This document shows, piece after piece, positions 4,696-5,126 of a DNA stretch of 5,126 nt (within the stretch, counting starts at the first letter, position 1; every line of letters begins with the position of its first letter). The translations under genes were made by a program, and so were the position numbers. Origin of the DNA: Bacteroidales bacterium (GTDB taxonomy: Bacteria > Bacteroidota > Bacteroidia > Bacteroidales > F082); the NCBI GenBank assembly GCA_016281295.1, contig JAEEII010000075.1, positions 1-5,126 of the forward strand. Direction: 5' to 3'. The notes below the pieces were generated by a model. It did not search any database and was not told the DNA's origin. It saw only the letters and a list, made by a program, of their open reading frames with translations.

Positions 4696-5126
4696 TTGGA
4701 TTATTTATCATTCAGGAGTCACTTGTACCCGCAAGGGTGTTTCAACATCAACCAGGTACTGCTGTGGGAGAAGGATTTCGACCGCAACAATCTCACCCGT
4801 TGGTGCCGAAAGGGGTTGCTGGTAAAACTCCGCAACGAGTATTACGCATTCCCGGAGTATAAGCAAGTTCCGGGGTTCTCTCGCTATGTAGCCAATCGTA
4901 TCTATAACCCGTCCTATATCAGTCTCCACTGCGCGCTTTCATTCTATGGGATAATCCCGGAGGAAGTAATACAACTGACCAGTGTCTCCACCCTCAAGAC
5001 AGCCAGTTTCCGGAATCCTTTTGGCACCTTCCATTATCAGAACGTCAAGGAGTCGATGTATTTCGGTTATGAAATCAAGACCTTGTCCGATGGCCGCGGC
5101 GTGCTGATGGCAACGCCCGAAAAGGC
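4696..5126 (+). CDS. AbiEi-like antitoxin/regulator, 5' part (runs off right edge)
   Basis: The frame is open from 4612 to the window end and encodes a protein resembling the Bacteroidota AbiEi-type (type IV toxin-antitoxin) family. CFNINQVLLWEKDFDRNNLT followed by RWCRKGLLVKLRNEYYAFPE is the N-terminal winged-helix part (residues about 15-54). YISLHCALSFYGIIPEEV with TSVSTLKTASF and the FGTFHYQNVK to YFGYE stretch is the conserved core after it. AbiEi proteins repress their own operon and neutralise an AbiEii nucleotidyltransferase, which would be expected to the right. There is no in-frame ATG before 5059, deep in the conserved region. TTG at 4696 gives an N-terminus reading (M)DYLSFRSHLYPQG and sits about 20 bases after the predicted transcription start, so it is chosen. 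Whether the gene is intact beyond 5126 cannot be seen. Confidence 0.75.
   Translation, partial: MDYLSFRSHLYPQGCFNINQVLLWEKDFDRNNLTRWCRKGLLVKLRNEYYAFPEYKQVPGFSRYVANRIYNPSYISLHCALSFYGIIPEEVIQLTSVSTLKTASFRNPFGTFHYQNVKESMYFGYEIKTLSDGRGVLMATPEK

Noticed and set aside
4590..4862. 90-codon plus-strand frame over the AbiEi-like gene start
   Set aside because: The AbiEi-like reading in a different frame has conserved family sequence and a matching promoter; this one ends within it and shows no family.
1..5126. CRISPR array, tRNA or rRNA genes
   Set aside because: No regularly spaced repeats and no recognisable tRNA or rRNA sequence were seen on either strand.

Overview
The window looks like an accessory (defence-type) region of a Bacteroidota chromosome or integrative element, most probably Bacteroidales. 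The main sign is promoters: three start regions carry the Bacteroidales -7 box TAnnTTTG, each with a TTG/TTTG -33 element 18-20 bases upstream. No start is preceded by a convincing Shine-Dalgarno site, which fits that phylum. The taxon is inferred; no rRNA or core gene is present.

Layout. Bases 1-457 hold no gene I can support, but contain a long imperfect hairpin (192-238) and, at the end, a promoter with an inverted-repeat operator (391-438). Bases 458-1791 (+) are a three-gene operon: a 69-residue Xre/C-protein-like regulator and two unrecognised genes, here orfA (178 aa) and orfB (187 aa). Bases 1788-4446 (-) are a complete DpnII-type restriction-modification operon transcribed toward the first one, in the order Dam-type methylase (M), DpnII endonuclease (R), DpnA-type second methylase (A), with gaps of 2 and 5 bases. 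The two operons meet tail to tail with overlapping stop codons. Bases 4447-4695 hold two back-to-back promoters and a doubtful 49-codon ORF. From 4696 (+) an AbiEi-like antitoxin or regulator gene begins and runs off the right edge.

How the parts work together. The alpha-class Dam-type methylase and the beta-class DpnA-type methylase should both protect GATC as N6-methyladenine, while the DpnII enzyme cuts unmethylated GATC. The R-M promoter itself contains a GATC between its -33 and -7 boxes, so methylation feedback on the operon is possible. The small regulator resembles restriction controller proteins and sits directly downstream of a likely autoregulatory operator, but that inverted repeat is absent from the R-M promoter. 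It may therefore govern mainly its own two unknown genes. HTH-orfA-orfB is the best candidate here for an undescribed system; its function cannot be read from sequence alone.
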